DNA from: Sarcophilus harrisii
Lineage: Eukaryota; Chordata; Mammalia; Dasyuromorphia; Dasyuridae
Assembly: GCF_902635505.1 (NCBI RefSeq)
Contig: NC_045429.1
Span: 35,596,257-35,660,256 of the forward strand
Length of the DNA: 64,000 nucleotides
Direction of reading: 5' to 3'
Shown here: piece by piece, positions 33,801-43,605 of the stretch
Layout of the letters: the number at the start of each line of letters is the position of its first letter
Position numbering within the stretch: position 1 is the first letter of the stretch
The notes under the pieces: model-generated
What the model was told of the DNA's origin: nothing
The model's database searches: none
Seen by the model: the letters and a program-made list of their open reading frames with translations, nothing else
Translations under genes and position numbers: made by a program

Positions 33801-36800
33801 TTTAGTCAAGGTTAATTGTTCTTGGAAGTCACTGGTTAAGAATATTATCAAAGAGATCCTTGCCCAGATATAGGTTCTACTAGCTAAGTAACACTTGGAT
33901 CAAATTGAATGAAGGTTGCTCTTTGCCTCATCTTGAATATCAGGGTTGGGAAAGCTGCTGGAGACCTATGTGAAGACAATCTCTAGTGGTGACATTCCCT
34001 GCCTGGAGAATGCCGTGTTGTCCTTGGCTCAAATTGAGAATTCAGCTGCTGTGCAAAAAGCTGCAGAGCATTATGTGGCCCTGATGGCCCTGAAGGTGAA
34101 CTTCCCCACAGAAACTCTCCAGGACCTGCTAAGCGTACATACACTGTGTGAGAAGGAAGCCCTCTCAATTTTCATGAAGCATTCTTTCAAGGATGAGAAC
34201 CAGAAGTTTCAGAAGGAATTGGTGGTATGTTTTCTCATTTATTTAATTCACTTTTCTGAGTGAAACTTAGAGACTGGTCAGACACTTTCCACTTTTTTAT
34301 TTTTTTTTATTTTTTTGATCTGTATTCTCAGTCCATAACAGAAGAACCTGTTCTTTCCAAAGAGCTAGAGGCATAAAGGCCCAAATCTCACTTGCCATGA
34401 AAAGATGCTCCCTCTTGTGATACATTGAAATGGATTAGTTCTTAGGAAACAAAACACCATCCACTCACATATTTTCTAAATAGGTGGCATTAGAGCTCTC
34501 TCAAAGCTCAGTGCAGTTTTTCTTGAGTTCACAGACTTACTCATCTCTATACATACACCTCCCCATGCCTAGCAACCTGAGATTTTTTTCAGGAACTTCT
34601 CCTGCCGGTCCAAATACCTGCTCAGTCTTACTCAGCCTGGTAGCTCTCCCTTGCTTTAGCCCAAGGCAGAATCATTCTTATGGACATTCAAGATCAGCAG
34701 GGACATGTGGGATATAATCACCTCACTTGGAGGGTAAGGACTGTGGGCTCCAAAGAGAATAGGGACCTGGATAAAGACTAGCAGATTTAAAACCAGAGCC
34801 TAAGTTAGTTCCCCAAATTCAGAATTTGAAATTTTATTCTCCTTCACTATACATCTTTCCAAAAAAGAAAAGCAGATAGACCTTTTCTTGACAGTTTCTT
34901 GAGAATATCACTCCCTTTTCTCAACAGTTTCTTCAGAATATCACTCCCTTCCCAATAAAATAGGGAATAAAATAACCTTTGAGGCATCACGTCAATATCT
35001 TCTGTTATTATTAATACTGTTAACATCTCATCTTTTTCTCTGCTTTTTTTTGTTTCATTGGCAGCAAATCTTAGAAACCAAGAAGGATGGTTTCATACGT
35101 CAAAATGAAGAAATATCAACCAAAAATTGTCAAACTCAGCTTGAGCACCTCTCACAGTCCCTGAGACAAGCCATTTCTAAAGGGACCTTCTCTGTGTCAG
35201 GAGGTTACAATCTCTACAAGAAAAAAAAGGAAGAAATAATAAACAATTATCTTCAAGTGCCCAGGAAAGGGCTAAAGGTAAGGAAAAACCTGGAGGTCAG
35301 GAGTTACAAAAAGACTTCCACTGTTTCCACTGGGTGTTGGAGCAGTGACTGTCTCCTACCAATAACACTCTAAGAGGAGAAAGTCTAGACCGTCTTGGAC
35401 TTTTTAGTGCACATCTCAACTAGAAGTTCTTGACAGAAATCCCTTCTTCCTGCCTAGAGAATAAACTGTGTGATTTAGAAAGCTAGCCTGTAAGAGGACC
35501 CTAAGAGGTCAGGCCTAATGCAGGCTGGCCTAGTACCTCAAGTTCAAGCTTGCAATGAAATGTGATATCCATAGCTGGACCTCCTTGTGGCCTGGCCTGT
35601 ATTCACTGACCAGTAAGTCACATCAGTCGTCTCTATGTTTATTCTCCTGAGATAATCATGTTCCAAAGATGTTTTCAATATCTTAAAAAAAAAAAAAAAG
35701 AATGATCCAATCTATATAGCAGATATCGTTCCTACTCTTATCAACATCTGACTTAGTCTGGGGATAATTATGTATGTCTGTCTTTTATGGTTGTCCAGGC
35801 TGATGAGGTCCTCCAAAAGTTTCTACAGTCACTGGCAGTGACAGAAGATTCCATTCTGCAGACAGATCAAGCTCTCACTGAACAAGAGAAGGCCTTGCAA
35901 GGTAACCAGAGCAGGGCTTTGATGATCTAGTCATACAGGGGATTGGGTAGGTTTGGAATAAAATTCTGCATATTGGCCTCATTATGACATGAACATTTTC
36001 CTGAAATACTTGGGATTTCTTTTTCTCTACTGTTCCATTCTCTGTGGGATTTGTAAACAGCAACTGTGACTATGATCAGCAGGTCAGAGAGGCTGCTCCC
36101 TCAGACTTTCTTAGCTCTACTTTTCTCAATCTAATATAGAAAAAAGGAATTTAGGAATTTTAAGTCTCTTTTTCATAATCAATTTGGGTTCTAAGTTCAG
36201 GAGAAAATACATGTGTCATCCTCCTGCTCAGTGGAGGATAATAAGTCCCTACTACTTAGAGGTAACTCCAGAATCAGATATAATCTCCTCCCTAATATTT
36301 AAGAATATTCAGAAGTTAGCCCATTCTTATCTTTACTGCTTCTGAAAACTTATTGCCCTCCATGTATGGCATTTTTCAGCAGCACCAACTTACTTGCAGT
36401 TCCTCCATCATAGGAAAACATCTCTGATCTCTAGGCCTTTCCACTAACTGTCCCTATGCAATAATGCTCTGCCTCATACCTCAGCTAACATCCTACCTTC
36501 TTCAAAAGGCCTTTTCTCATCCCTCCAGCTTTTAAAGCCAACTTTTTTATTCATATTTTCTCCCATTATCTCTCTTTCTGTCTTTCATACGCATAATTAT
36601 TTGGATACTCTTTCTTCCCTTATTATAGGAGTTATTACTCTTTTAGCAAAAATTGCTTTTACTTCTTTTTTGAAAGGGGAGGGAGTCTCTCAAGTGTTTG
36701 ACACAGTGCCTGGCCCCTAGGAAGCACTTAAAAATGCTTGCTGACTGACAAGAAATGAAATCTAGTCATATCTGATTTAAATTTTTGATGTTTCCCATCC

Positions 36801-39594
36801 CATCAAAAAGATGAACAGTTCAAAAGAGAAGCAGCTGAAAAGGAAATGTTGTTGCTGAAACAGCAACAAGTTGAAATACATCAAAATATGGAAGCTCAGC
36901 AGAGAACTTTTGAAGAAAACATCATCCAATTGAAAAGGAAGATGGAGGAAGAGAGGAATAAGATCCTGGAAGAACAGAATATGATCCTGGACGCTAAGCT
37001 AAAGGTATGAGGAGATTGGGATTCATGGCTATGCTTAGGAGGTTAATACATCGCAGGAAATAATTGGGCAAACAAACAGGGAAGGCAGATTTGCCTATTT
37101 GTGTATCAACCTTATGGAGAGCAAAGGATTCTGGACTTTTCACCAGAAGCTCTAGGTTTGAGCCCTTTTCTCCTCCCCATTCTTAGTTTTCTCACCTGTA
37201 ATAGAGGGTCACTAATGTCTGCCTCACTGAGTGTACATTATTGTTGTAACCATCCAATGAATTTTGTGTCACTCATAGAGCATCCCCAATTCTCCCAATA
37301 AGCTGTCCAGGCAAGACTATATTAAGCTCACATTATTCTTCAGCTCCTTATACTATAAAATTCAAAGTTTTCCAGGCCCTACCAAAGCCTGTGTTTTTCT
37401 AGTCAACCAGAAGACACGATTAGTTCAAAGCAAAGACATAATGTCCAGAAGCTTTTCTGCTGCCTCCCATTTATACATGTGCTAAGTTGTGAGCACACAG
37501 TCATTAGTCTAGAGAACGTCCCTTAGTGCTTTTTCTCCCATAGGAGACCCATGAATCACCTCTTAGCTTTCATTGGAATGGGCCTTTTTCCCCCCAGTAG
37601 AAGGCTCCAGAACTTAAAGACCAAACTCTCTGAAACAAAGATCCAGGGCCATCCCAACTACCTTGTGCATTCAGGTTTAAATAATTATGTATTATTTTAT
37701 TTGTTCTATTTATTCCTTATTCTATTTCCTGCTCAGCAATCTACAATAATATCTCTGCCAAGATCCTCTCTGTCTTGAAGTCAAAAAGTCCTGGCTTAAC
37801 TTCCATTGCTGAATCTGTCACAGATAGAATTTGCTAAGGCATACCTTTCTGAAAACTGTAGAGGGCTAAGTTCAAGGCCCCCATAGTGTGTCTTTGACTC
37901 TTTCCTGCAAATGTAATAGAGTGAGCGGGTCCTGTGACCTCATTGCTATAAGTAACTGCAGCGACACTTGCTACTAGTGTCTACTAGTACAATCAGCACC
38001 ACTGCAGGCTCAGAGAAATCCTGGGGGCCATGGAAAGCTTAAATGACGTGTCCTCAGCCACACAGATAGGATAGGATGTATCAGAAGTTTAATTTAGGTC
38101 TTCCTGATTCTAAAGCTCTCACTAATGTCACTCTGCTTTATATAATTGAGTGCTAAGAAAGGTACAACGGCCAATGTAAGCTCAAGGAACAAGAACATAT
38201 GTTCTGCAAACAACTACATTCCTACTATTTTGTATATAATTGTGATGGCAAAAAGCTTCCATGACAACTGTTTAACAAAATTTTTTTAAAAGACTTGAAA
38301 ACAACCAAGTGTCAAGAACCTTTACGATCCAATGATAAGGACTTTTAAGTCCTTAACACAGAGGGGGAAACCTCAAAGGGAACCTGATTCTGACGAATCC
38401 CTTAAATTCACATCAAAGGCTCTCTGGCCTCAAAAAAGATCCTAAAAAAATCCCATCTGGGTGTGATTTCATGATAATCCTAAGGACCATGGACAATACA
38501 AGTTGATTGCCAAGACCACTGAGGAGTGAGCTGCTAGAATGGAGTCAAGTATCCCAGACTGAGTCGATTGTACCCTCCTACCTGAGCCCCAAACTCTTGA
38601 GTCCTGGAGGAAGAACATATCCAGTAGCTGACCTTGTTTTCTTAAGACCATAATCAATAAGTCCCTACCCAAAGAACCATAGGATAGAGGAGGTCCTACC
38701 TAGCCAGGTAACTAGCTGGACTTTTCCAGGCTAGGCAATAGGCAATAACTAGCCAGGCTTATAGAGCAAATATTGATCCACATTCATTTCAGTGTTGATC
38801 AGAGAGTCAACCCTCTTTGAAGTTGACCTGAAGCCATACTGAGGCACTCTCTAGATAGCATTTTCTGCCTCTTTTTTTTTTAAACATGTGGGCCACTTTT
38901 ATAGGAATTGAGAATAATGCTGAAGATGAGAGCTAGCATTTTATATGTCACTGTAACGATTAAAACGCAAACATTATTTCACAACAAATTGGGGGGCTGG
39001 GGGCTATTACAGGTTAAAGAACATGACTCCAGAAACAGCGTAGTAAGGATCAAAGACAGGATTCATACTCAGGTATCCCTCATTCCAAGTCCAGCATTGT
39101 CCCATCAAGCTCCCTCCTCATTTAGGACCATGATTCCAACACAAGTGGCCCGGTGTTCAGCTGTTACAGACTTGAGCATTGAGATTCAGTCCTAGTCTCC
39201 AGTAGTGGGGAAGTACCAAGTCATTGCAGAGAAGAATTAACCTCTAGCTGGTTTTTCTCATGGCCCAGGAATGTCTCCTGAGGAGACATCCCTACTGCTT
39301 TCCCCCTTTCTTCTAACCTACTTAAGCAGTAGAAATATATAGAAACCCAAAGTGCAATGCTGATACCCTATTGTTTTCTCTTAGGAACAAAAAAAGCTGT
39401 TGGAGGAAGGATTTCATGAGAAAGCTGAAGAGATAAACACACAGATGGAGAATCTACAAAAAGAGATGAGGGAGGCTGAGAGTAAAAAGTCCTCCTGGTG
39501 GCTCTCAAGTTTAGATGGACTGATGGCTATCTTACCTAATGCAGGAAAATTCGTTGAATTGGGGTTAAATGCATTTAGCAGATTTTTCAAATGA
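20797..39594 (+). CDS. GBP: GBP-B, guanylate-binding protein, complete gene (10 coding exons)
   Basis: This is an interferon-inducible dynamin-superfamily GTPase. Members hydrolyse GTP, dimerise through the large GTPase domain and coat pathogens or vacuoles in the cytosol. Coding exons: 20797-20986, 26163-26290, 28955-29064, 29982-30175, 32271-32516, 33944-34224, 35065-35277, 35799-35901, 36811-37004 and 39385-39594. All junctions are GT-AG and the phases join into 622 residues with no stop. Visible motifs: P-loop GLYRTGKS at 45-52 with the R48 finger, S73 and T75 of switch I, DTEGLGD at 97-103, and AVRD at 178-181 where human GBP1 has TLRD (the RD that reads guanine is kept). A helical effector region and long charged helix follow. 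The end is CaaX-free. Length and lack of CaaX suggest a GBP4/6/7-type member, but paralogy is not proven. Confidence 0.92.
21105..21420 (+). repeat. Interspersed repeat in intron 2
   Basis: The head aagcatttattgagtgactactgtg is followed by tctcaaagaagctcacagcc, gacaacatgcaaacaa and attccaggcaggagac. It recurs in the window; family not named. Confidence 0.55.
21800..21968 (-). mobile_element. tRNA-derived SINE, antisense, with 29-bp T tract
   Basis: The T run at 21801-21829 is the reversed A-tail. It is followed by gtgatttgcccagggtcaca, tcctcctgacttcagagc and caccacctgctgccc, the reverse complement of the family at 12185-12345. Confidence 0.8.
21970..22115 (-). mobile_element. MIR-like fragment, antisense
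   Basis: cctgaagaaactcagccccagagag, cagaatcacataagtagt and gatttgaacccagattct form the reversed MIR core. Confidence 0.55.
22225..22360 (+). repeat. Interspersed repeat head
   Basis: tgaatatttattaaacaatac followed by caatccctgctctcaagaag; the same family as 21105-21420. Confidence 0.5.
22370..23040. other. Intron 2, unassigned
   Basis: An open stretch at 22457-22717 has no recognisable protein similarity and no splice context. Nothing else was identified. Confidence 0.35.
23045..23200 (+). mobile_element. MIR-like SINE
   Basis: agaatctagagtcagaatcc, gattctgggcaagtcacttg and cctcattttccccaaatgtaaaat are in MIR order. Confidence 0.65.
23215..23397 (+). mobile_element. Short young L1 3' end in intron 2
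   Basis: tttaacatgtataggactgcttgccatc, a G/A-rich stretch, ggaacagaagtgagtgcaagg and a tail of TAA repeats match the 3' UTR at about 40470-40610 closely. Confidence 0.8.
23400..25250. other. Intron 2, mostly unassigned; possible antisense LTR fossil near 23490-23660
   Basis: 23490-23660 has gggtccagcctctgcagg and, after a G/A-rich part, caggctttatttttatac (reversed AATAAA), which hints at an old antisense LTR of undetermined family and extent. The remainder to 25250 shows no recognisable repeat or coding exon. Confidence 0.3.
25255..25420 (+). mobile_element. MIR-like SINE
   Basis: gcagaaagacctgagtgtgaa, tggctgtgtgaccctgggc and ccatttcttcctctgtgaaa give the MIR core order. Confidence 0.6.
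25490..26013 (-). mobile_element. LTR-like fossil in intron 2
   Basis: The reverse complement starts tgtggtccctttgagaaactg and shares about 130 bases (gattcagattactcccagcc; cacccctttgaattcca) with the start of the fragment at 55482-55625 on the other strand. A reversed AATAAA (gtttattatg) lies near 25615. It ends about 150 bases before exon 3. The class is inferred from layout; the right half of the family is seen only here. Confidence 0.5.
26163..26290 (+). CDS. GBP: GBP-B exon 3: switch I and DTEG
   Basis: Residues 64-106. It contains [13 protein letters not shown] (S73, T75) and LLDTEGLGD (E99), the Mg and gamma-phosphate contacts of human GBP1 at the same numbering. The acceptor is cctttcag, the donor AAAAG|gtaaaa, and it ends on a codon boundary. 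Confidence 0.93.
26825..27065 (+). mobile_element. CORE-SINE (MIR/MAR1-like), intron 3
   Basis: ctggacttagggtcagaaaga, gtgtgaccctgaaaaagtcac, a cctcttaactcagtttc core and the tail tacaaatgcaaagcaatgc. Confidence 0.65.
27066..28240. other. Intron 3, unassigned apart from a repeat head
   Basis: 27443-27530 carries the recurring aaaatttattaagcaactactgtg repeat head. No coding exon was recognised elsewhere; open stretches at 27106 and 27707 have no splice context or family signal. Confidence 0.35.
28246..28790 (-). mobile_element. Solo LTR-like fossil in intron 3
   Basis: Read on the minus strand it has a TATA box (cattatataaagg), then AATAAA about 20 bases later (tgaaataaagggactcc), then a short end rich in gggggctctagaaag: typical LTR order. 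The distal end is partly duplicated (units near 28241 and 28294). Boundaries and family are uncertain. It ends about 165 bases before exon 4. Confidence 0.65.
28955..29064 (+). CDS. GBP: GBP-B exon 4
   Basis: Residues 107-142 and two bases of codon 143. The signature [20 protein letters not shown] is close to human GBP1 ([20 protein letters not shown]). The acceptor is gtttcatag, the donor ATGCA|gtatcc. Confidence 0.92.
29480..29540. repeat. (GT)n microsatellite, interrupted
   Basis: GT repeats broken by tat and ggtggg, in intron 4. Confidence 0.9.
29982..30175 (+). CDS. GBP: GBP-B exon 5: guanine-specificity region
   Basis: It begins [14 protein letters not shown] and contains [17 protein letters not shown]. 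The human TLRD motif is AVRD here, with the base-reading Arg and Asp kept. It follows a ttag acceptor and ends CAAAG|gtaatt. Confidence 0.92.
30695..30870 (+). mobile_element. MIR-like SINE, intron 5
   Basis: gaagtcagaagccctgagttc, gtgactttgggcaagtcacc and ctggacctcagtatcttt. Confidence 0.65.
30871..32270. other. Intron 5, remainder
   Basis: AT-rich, with short local duplications of ctaataactttt at 31010-31070. 31200-31800 is a longer copy of the unnamed interspersed repeat (tcaaaaagtttatatgctag; atgtcataatcagacttgtcc; agaacagaaccagcaactga). 31860-32180 is unassigned. Confidence 0.45.
32271..32516 (+). CDS. GBP: GBP-B exon 6: end of G domain, linker
   Basis: It begins [20 protein letters not shown] and ends [10 protein letters not shown], matching the human PRLCIRKFFP and LSGGIQVNGPR segments. 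The acceptor is tccctcag, the donor GAATC|gtgagt. Confidence 0.92.
32517..33943. other. Intron 6, no feature recognised
   Basis: A T-run of about 20 bases lies at 32528-32547. The rest is AT-rich with no clear repeat or exon. Confidence 0.4.
33944..34224 (+). CDS. GBP: GBP-B exon 7: helical domain start
   Basis: [20 protein letters not shown] and [21 protein letters not shown] match human GBP1 LVLTYVNAISSGDLPC and [18 protein letters not shown]. It is 281 bases and ends on a codon boundary, GTG|gtatgt. Confidence 0.94.
35065..35277 (+). CDS. GBP: GBP-B exon 8: helical domain
   Basis: [19 protein letters not shown] through the [13 protein letters not shown] segment corresponds to human GGYRLFVQKLQDL. 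It ends RKGLK|gtaagg at a codon boundary. Confidence 0.92.
35799..35901 (+). CDS. GBP: GBP-B exon 9
   Basis: [20 protein letters not shown] and [13 protein letters not shown], equivalent to human AEEILQTYLKS and ILQTDQTLTEKEKE. The donor is CAAG|gtaacc. Confidence 0.9.
36811..37004 (+). CDS. GBP: GBP-B exon 10: long charged helix
   Basis: [20 protein letters not shown] and the following Glu/Lys/Gln-rich helix correspond to helices 12-13 of GBP1. The acceptor is catcaaaaag, with a weak polypyrimidine tract. The donor is CTAAAG|gtatga, a codon boundary. Confidence 0.88.
37005..39384 (+). other. GBP-B intron 10
   Basis: 37005-38000 is unassigned. About 38005-38140 is an antisense MIR-like fragment (ccacacagataggatagg; taggtcttcctgattctaaagc). 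From 38224 it is the partner of window positions 1-1188. Confidence 0.6.
39385..39594 (+). CDS. GBP: GBP-B exon 11: terminal exon
   Basis: 69 residues and a stop. It starts [20 protein letters not shown] and ends after [14 protein letters not shown] with a hydrophobic tail finishing LNAFSRFFK. There is no cysteine and no CaaX box. The sequence is unusually divergent from the GBP-A exon relative to its flanks (see findings). Confidence 0.92.
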   Translation, partial: EQKKLLEEGFHEKAEEINTQMENLQKEMREAESKKSSWWLSSLDGLMAILPNAGKFVELGLNAFSRFFK

Positions 39595-39734
39595 CCAAAT
39601 GAATTACAGTTTCTAAAAAAAGTTAAAGAAAATATTTGTTCCACCTAATGAAACATAGCACTGATACCTTATAATATGTGTTAATGTATGAATGGGTGTA
39701 TGTTCCCTGCTTCTAATTCATGTAAGTATTAAAA

Positions 39735-39740
39735 AATAAA
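39735..39740 (+). terminator. GBP-B polyadenylation signal
   Basis: AATAAA 140 bases after the stop, matching the signal of GBP-A. Confidence 0.65.
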
Positions 39741-40226
39741 GGAGATGCTCACTATGTAAGATAAAGGACAAGCAAGACAATTCACACTAAGCATCCATTT
39801 CCTCAGTATAAGTGATATGAGACATCATCCAACTAAATGAAAGACTTTTATTCTTTAGGTAAATGGCCTGGAAGGCAGGAAGCTTCAGTTTCTCTCCTTC
39901 TATTCAATGACTCAGAGGATTTAGAGCTAGAGGAGCCTGGAAAAGCATGAAATCTAACTTCCTCATTTTACTTATGGCTCCTTGGTGATACAATAGGTGG
40001 AGAGAACTGGAAGGCCCGAGTTGAAATCTAACCGCAGGCAAGGACTATATATGAGCTGAAGGACCCTAAGAAAAATAAACTTCTCTGTGCCTTAGTTTCC
40101 TCATCCCAAAAATGAGGGAAATCATAGCACCTATTTCACAAACTTGGCACGAGGATAAAATGAGTGTAACACTTTGAAGACTCAAAGTGCTATGTAAATG
40201 CTAGCTCTTAATATTATGGAACTCCA

Positions 40227-40621
40227 TGTATTCTGAAGGAAGTAGATTTCTTCAACAAAGAGAAGATCTAACTTTGTTTCAATTGATCAAGGATGGACAG
40301 AAGCAGCTACACCCAAAGAAAGAACACTAGGAAATGAATGTAAACTGCTTGCATTTTTGTTCTTCTTCCCAGATTATGTTTACCTTCTAAATCCAATTCT
40401 CTCTGAGCAACAAGAGAAGTTTTTGGTTCTGCACACACATATTGTATCCAAGATCTATTGTAACCTATTTAACATTTATAGGACTGCTTGCCATCTGGGG
40501 GAGAGGGTGGAGGCAGGGAGGGGAAAAATTGGAACAGAAGTGAGTGCAAGGGATAATGCTGTAAAAAAAATTACCCTGGCATGGGTTCTGTCAATAAAAA
40601 GTTATTTAAAAAATTTTTTTA
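40227..40621 (+). mobile_element. L1 3' end, private to copy 2
   Basis: It is flanked by perfect 17-bp duplications aatattatggaactcca (40210-40226 and 40622-40638). The matching site near 2018-2036 is uninterrupted. It consists of the end of ORF2, a G/A-rich 3' UTR and an A-rich tail. Confidence 0.9.
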
Positions 40622-41175
40622 AATATTATGGAACTCCAGGGCACAGAGATACAGTGATTTTTCCAAAGTCATAAAGAAGATGGAATTTGAACTGAGATTT
40701 CTTGTCTCCAAACATGATCCGGCAACCTGGAAACAGGTTCCAACTTCTCTTCAGAGATTATAAAATATAAAATTTGTCCCTCATGCTTCTTAAGATTTTT
40801 AAAAGTGCAAGTAGAAAAGTTTTTTTTTTTAATTTTGAAACCCTCATTTATATTTTGAAATAGAAATATTTATGTGTTATCATATGTTATACGTTTTCAC
40901 TCTATGGTCAGAAGACCTGAACTCAAATGCCTTACTACCTGTATGATATAGAACAAAGCACTTAACCAGTCTCAGTTTCCTTCTCTGTAAAATAAGCATG
41001 CTAAACTAAATAGTCTCAAGTCTCTTCCAATTCCAAATGCTATTGCTTTTTGGTAAATATTAGGGGATCTCAGAATCTTCTCTCTACTGTTGTCCAGAAG
41101 ATGTTAACATTTTCTAATCCTAAAGCCTCATTTCAAAATATTTAGAGAATTGATTTTATAAGAAATCAAGCCATT

Positions 41176-42562
41176 GTACACCAAGATAAGGTCAAAATGG
41201 GTTCATGACCTAGGCATAAAGAATGAAATTATTAATTAATTAGAGGAACACAGGATAGTTTACCTCTCAGACCTGTGGAAGGGGAAGGTCTTTATGACCA
41301 AAGCAGAACTAGAGATCATTACTGATCACAAAATAGAAAATTTCGATTATACCAAACTGAAAAGTTTTTGTACAAACAAAACTAATGCAGACAAGATTAG
41401 AAGGGAAGCAATAAACTGGGAAAAATATTTTACAGTCAAAGGTTCTGATAAAGGCCTCATTTCCAAAATATATAGAGAATTAACTCTAATTTATAAAAAA
41501 ATCAAGCCATTCTCCAATTGAAAAATGGTCAAAGGATATGAACAGACAATTCTCAGATGAAGAAATTGAAACTATTTCTAGTCATATGAAAAGATGCTCC
41601 AAGTCATTATTAATCAGAGAAATGCAAATTAAGACAACTCTAAGATACCACTACACACCTGTCAGATTGGCTAAGATGACAGGAAAAATAATGATGATTG
41701 TTGAGGGGATGCGGAAATCTGGGACATTGATGCATTGTTGGTGGAGTTGTGAACTAATCCAACCATTTTGGAGAGTAGTTTGAACTATGCTCAAAAAGTT
41801 ATCAAACTGTGTATACCTTTGATCCAGCAGTGTTACTACTGGGATTATATCCCAAAGAGATTATAAAGAAGGGAAAGGGACCTGTATGTGCACGAATGTT
41901 TGTGGCAGCCCTTTTTGTAGTGGCTAAAAACTGGAAACTGAATGGATGTCCATCAGTTGGAGAATGGCTGAATAAATTGTGGTATATGAATATTATGGAA
42001 TATTACTGTACCAACAAGACAATTTCAGAAAGGCCTGGAGAGACTTCCACGAACTGATGCTGAGTGAAATGAGCAGGACCAGGAGATCATTATATACTTC
42101 AACAACAATACTATAGGATGACCAGTTCTGATGGACCAGGCCATCCTCAGCAACGAGATCAACCAAAACATTTCCAATGGAGCAGTAATAAACTGAACCA
42201 GCTATGCCCAGAAAAAGAACTCTGGGAGATGACTAAAAACCATTACATTGAATTCCCAATCCCTATATTTATGCACACCTGCATTTTTGATTTCCTTCAC
42301 AAGCTAATTGTACAATATTTCAGAGTCTGATTCTTTTTCTACAGCAAAATAACGTTTTGGTCAGGTATACTTATTGTGTATCTAATTTATATTTTAATAT
42401 ATTTAACATCTACTGGTCATCCTGCTATCTAGGGAGGGGGGGGGGGTAAGAGGTGAAAAATTGGAACAAGAGGTTTGGCAATTGTTAATGCTGTAAAGTT
42501 ACCCATGCATATATCCTGTAAATAAAAGGCTATTAAATAAAAAAATAAAAAATAATAAAAAA
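41176..42562 (+). mobile_element. L1 3' half, private to copy 2, inside an older L1
   Basis: It is flanked by perfect 15-bp duplications agaaatcaagccatt (41161-41175 and 42563-42577). The empty site is at about 2561-2575 in copy 1 with one substitution. It encodes the ORF2 C-terminal part (MTKAELEIITDHKIENFDYT; NWKLNGCPSVGEWLNKLWYM) with interruptions, and ends in the 3' UTR and an A-rich tail. It is 5'-truncated. Confidence 0.92.
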
Positions 42563-43605
42563 AGAAATCAAGCCATTTCCCAATTAATAAATGGTCAAAG
42601 GATATGAATAATTTTCAGATAAAGAAATTGAATCTATTTCTACTCATATGAAAAAGTGTTCCAAATCATCATTGATCAGAGAAAGGTAAATTAAGACACC
42701 TTTCAGATTGGCTAAGATGACAGAAAAAGATAATGACGAATGTCGGAAGGGATAGGGGAAAACTGGGACACTGATGCATTGTTGGTGGAGTTGTGAATGG
42801 ATCCAACTATTCTGGAGAACAATTTGGAACTATACTCAAAAAAGTTATCAAACTGTGCATACCTTTTGTTCTAGCAGTGTTACTACTGAGCTTATATTCC
42901 AAAGAGATATTAAAGAAGGGAAAGGGACCCATATGTGCAAAAATCTTTGTGGCAGCCCTTTTGTAGTGGCTAGAAACTGGAAATTAAATGGATGCCCATC
43001 ATTTGAAGAATGGCTAAATAAATTGTGGCATAGGAACGTTATAGAATGTTATTGTTCTATAAGAAATGACCAGCAGGATGAATATAGAGAGGTTTGGAGA
43101 GACGTAGTGAACTGATGCTGAATGAAATGAGAAGAACCAGGAGATAATTATACACTTCAACAATAATACTATATGAGGATCAATTCTGATGGACGTGGCT
43201 CTCTTCAACAAGGGATCCAAATCAGTTCCAATTGATCTGTAATGAACAGAACCATCTATACCCAGAGAAAGAACACTGGCAAATGAGTGTGGACCACAAC
43301 ATAGAATTTCCACTCTTTTTGTTATTGTTTCCTTGCATTTTTCTTTTTCTTCTCAGGTTATTTTTACCTTCTTTCTAAATCTGGTAATTCTTGTGCAGCA
43401 AGATAAGTATAGAAATATGTATACCTATATTGTATTTAATATATACTTTAACATATCTAACATGTATGGGACTATCTGCCATCTAAGGGAGGGAGTGGGG
43501 GGAAGGAAGGGAAAAGTTGGAACAGAAGGTTTTGCAAGGGTCAGTGTTGAAAAATTACCCATGCATATGTTTTGTCAATGAAAAGCTATAATAAAAAAAA
43601 AATTC
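42563..43605 (+). mobile_element. Older L1 3' end
   Basis: It continues the ORF2 region begun at about 41110, before the inserted L1: HCWWSCEWIQLFW, then NWKLNGCPSFEEWLNKLWHR, then the 3' UTR with an A-tail at about 43590. Copy 1 retains only the first part, up to 2602. Confidence 0.85.
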
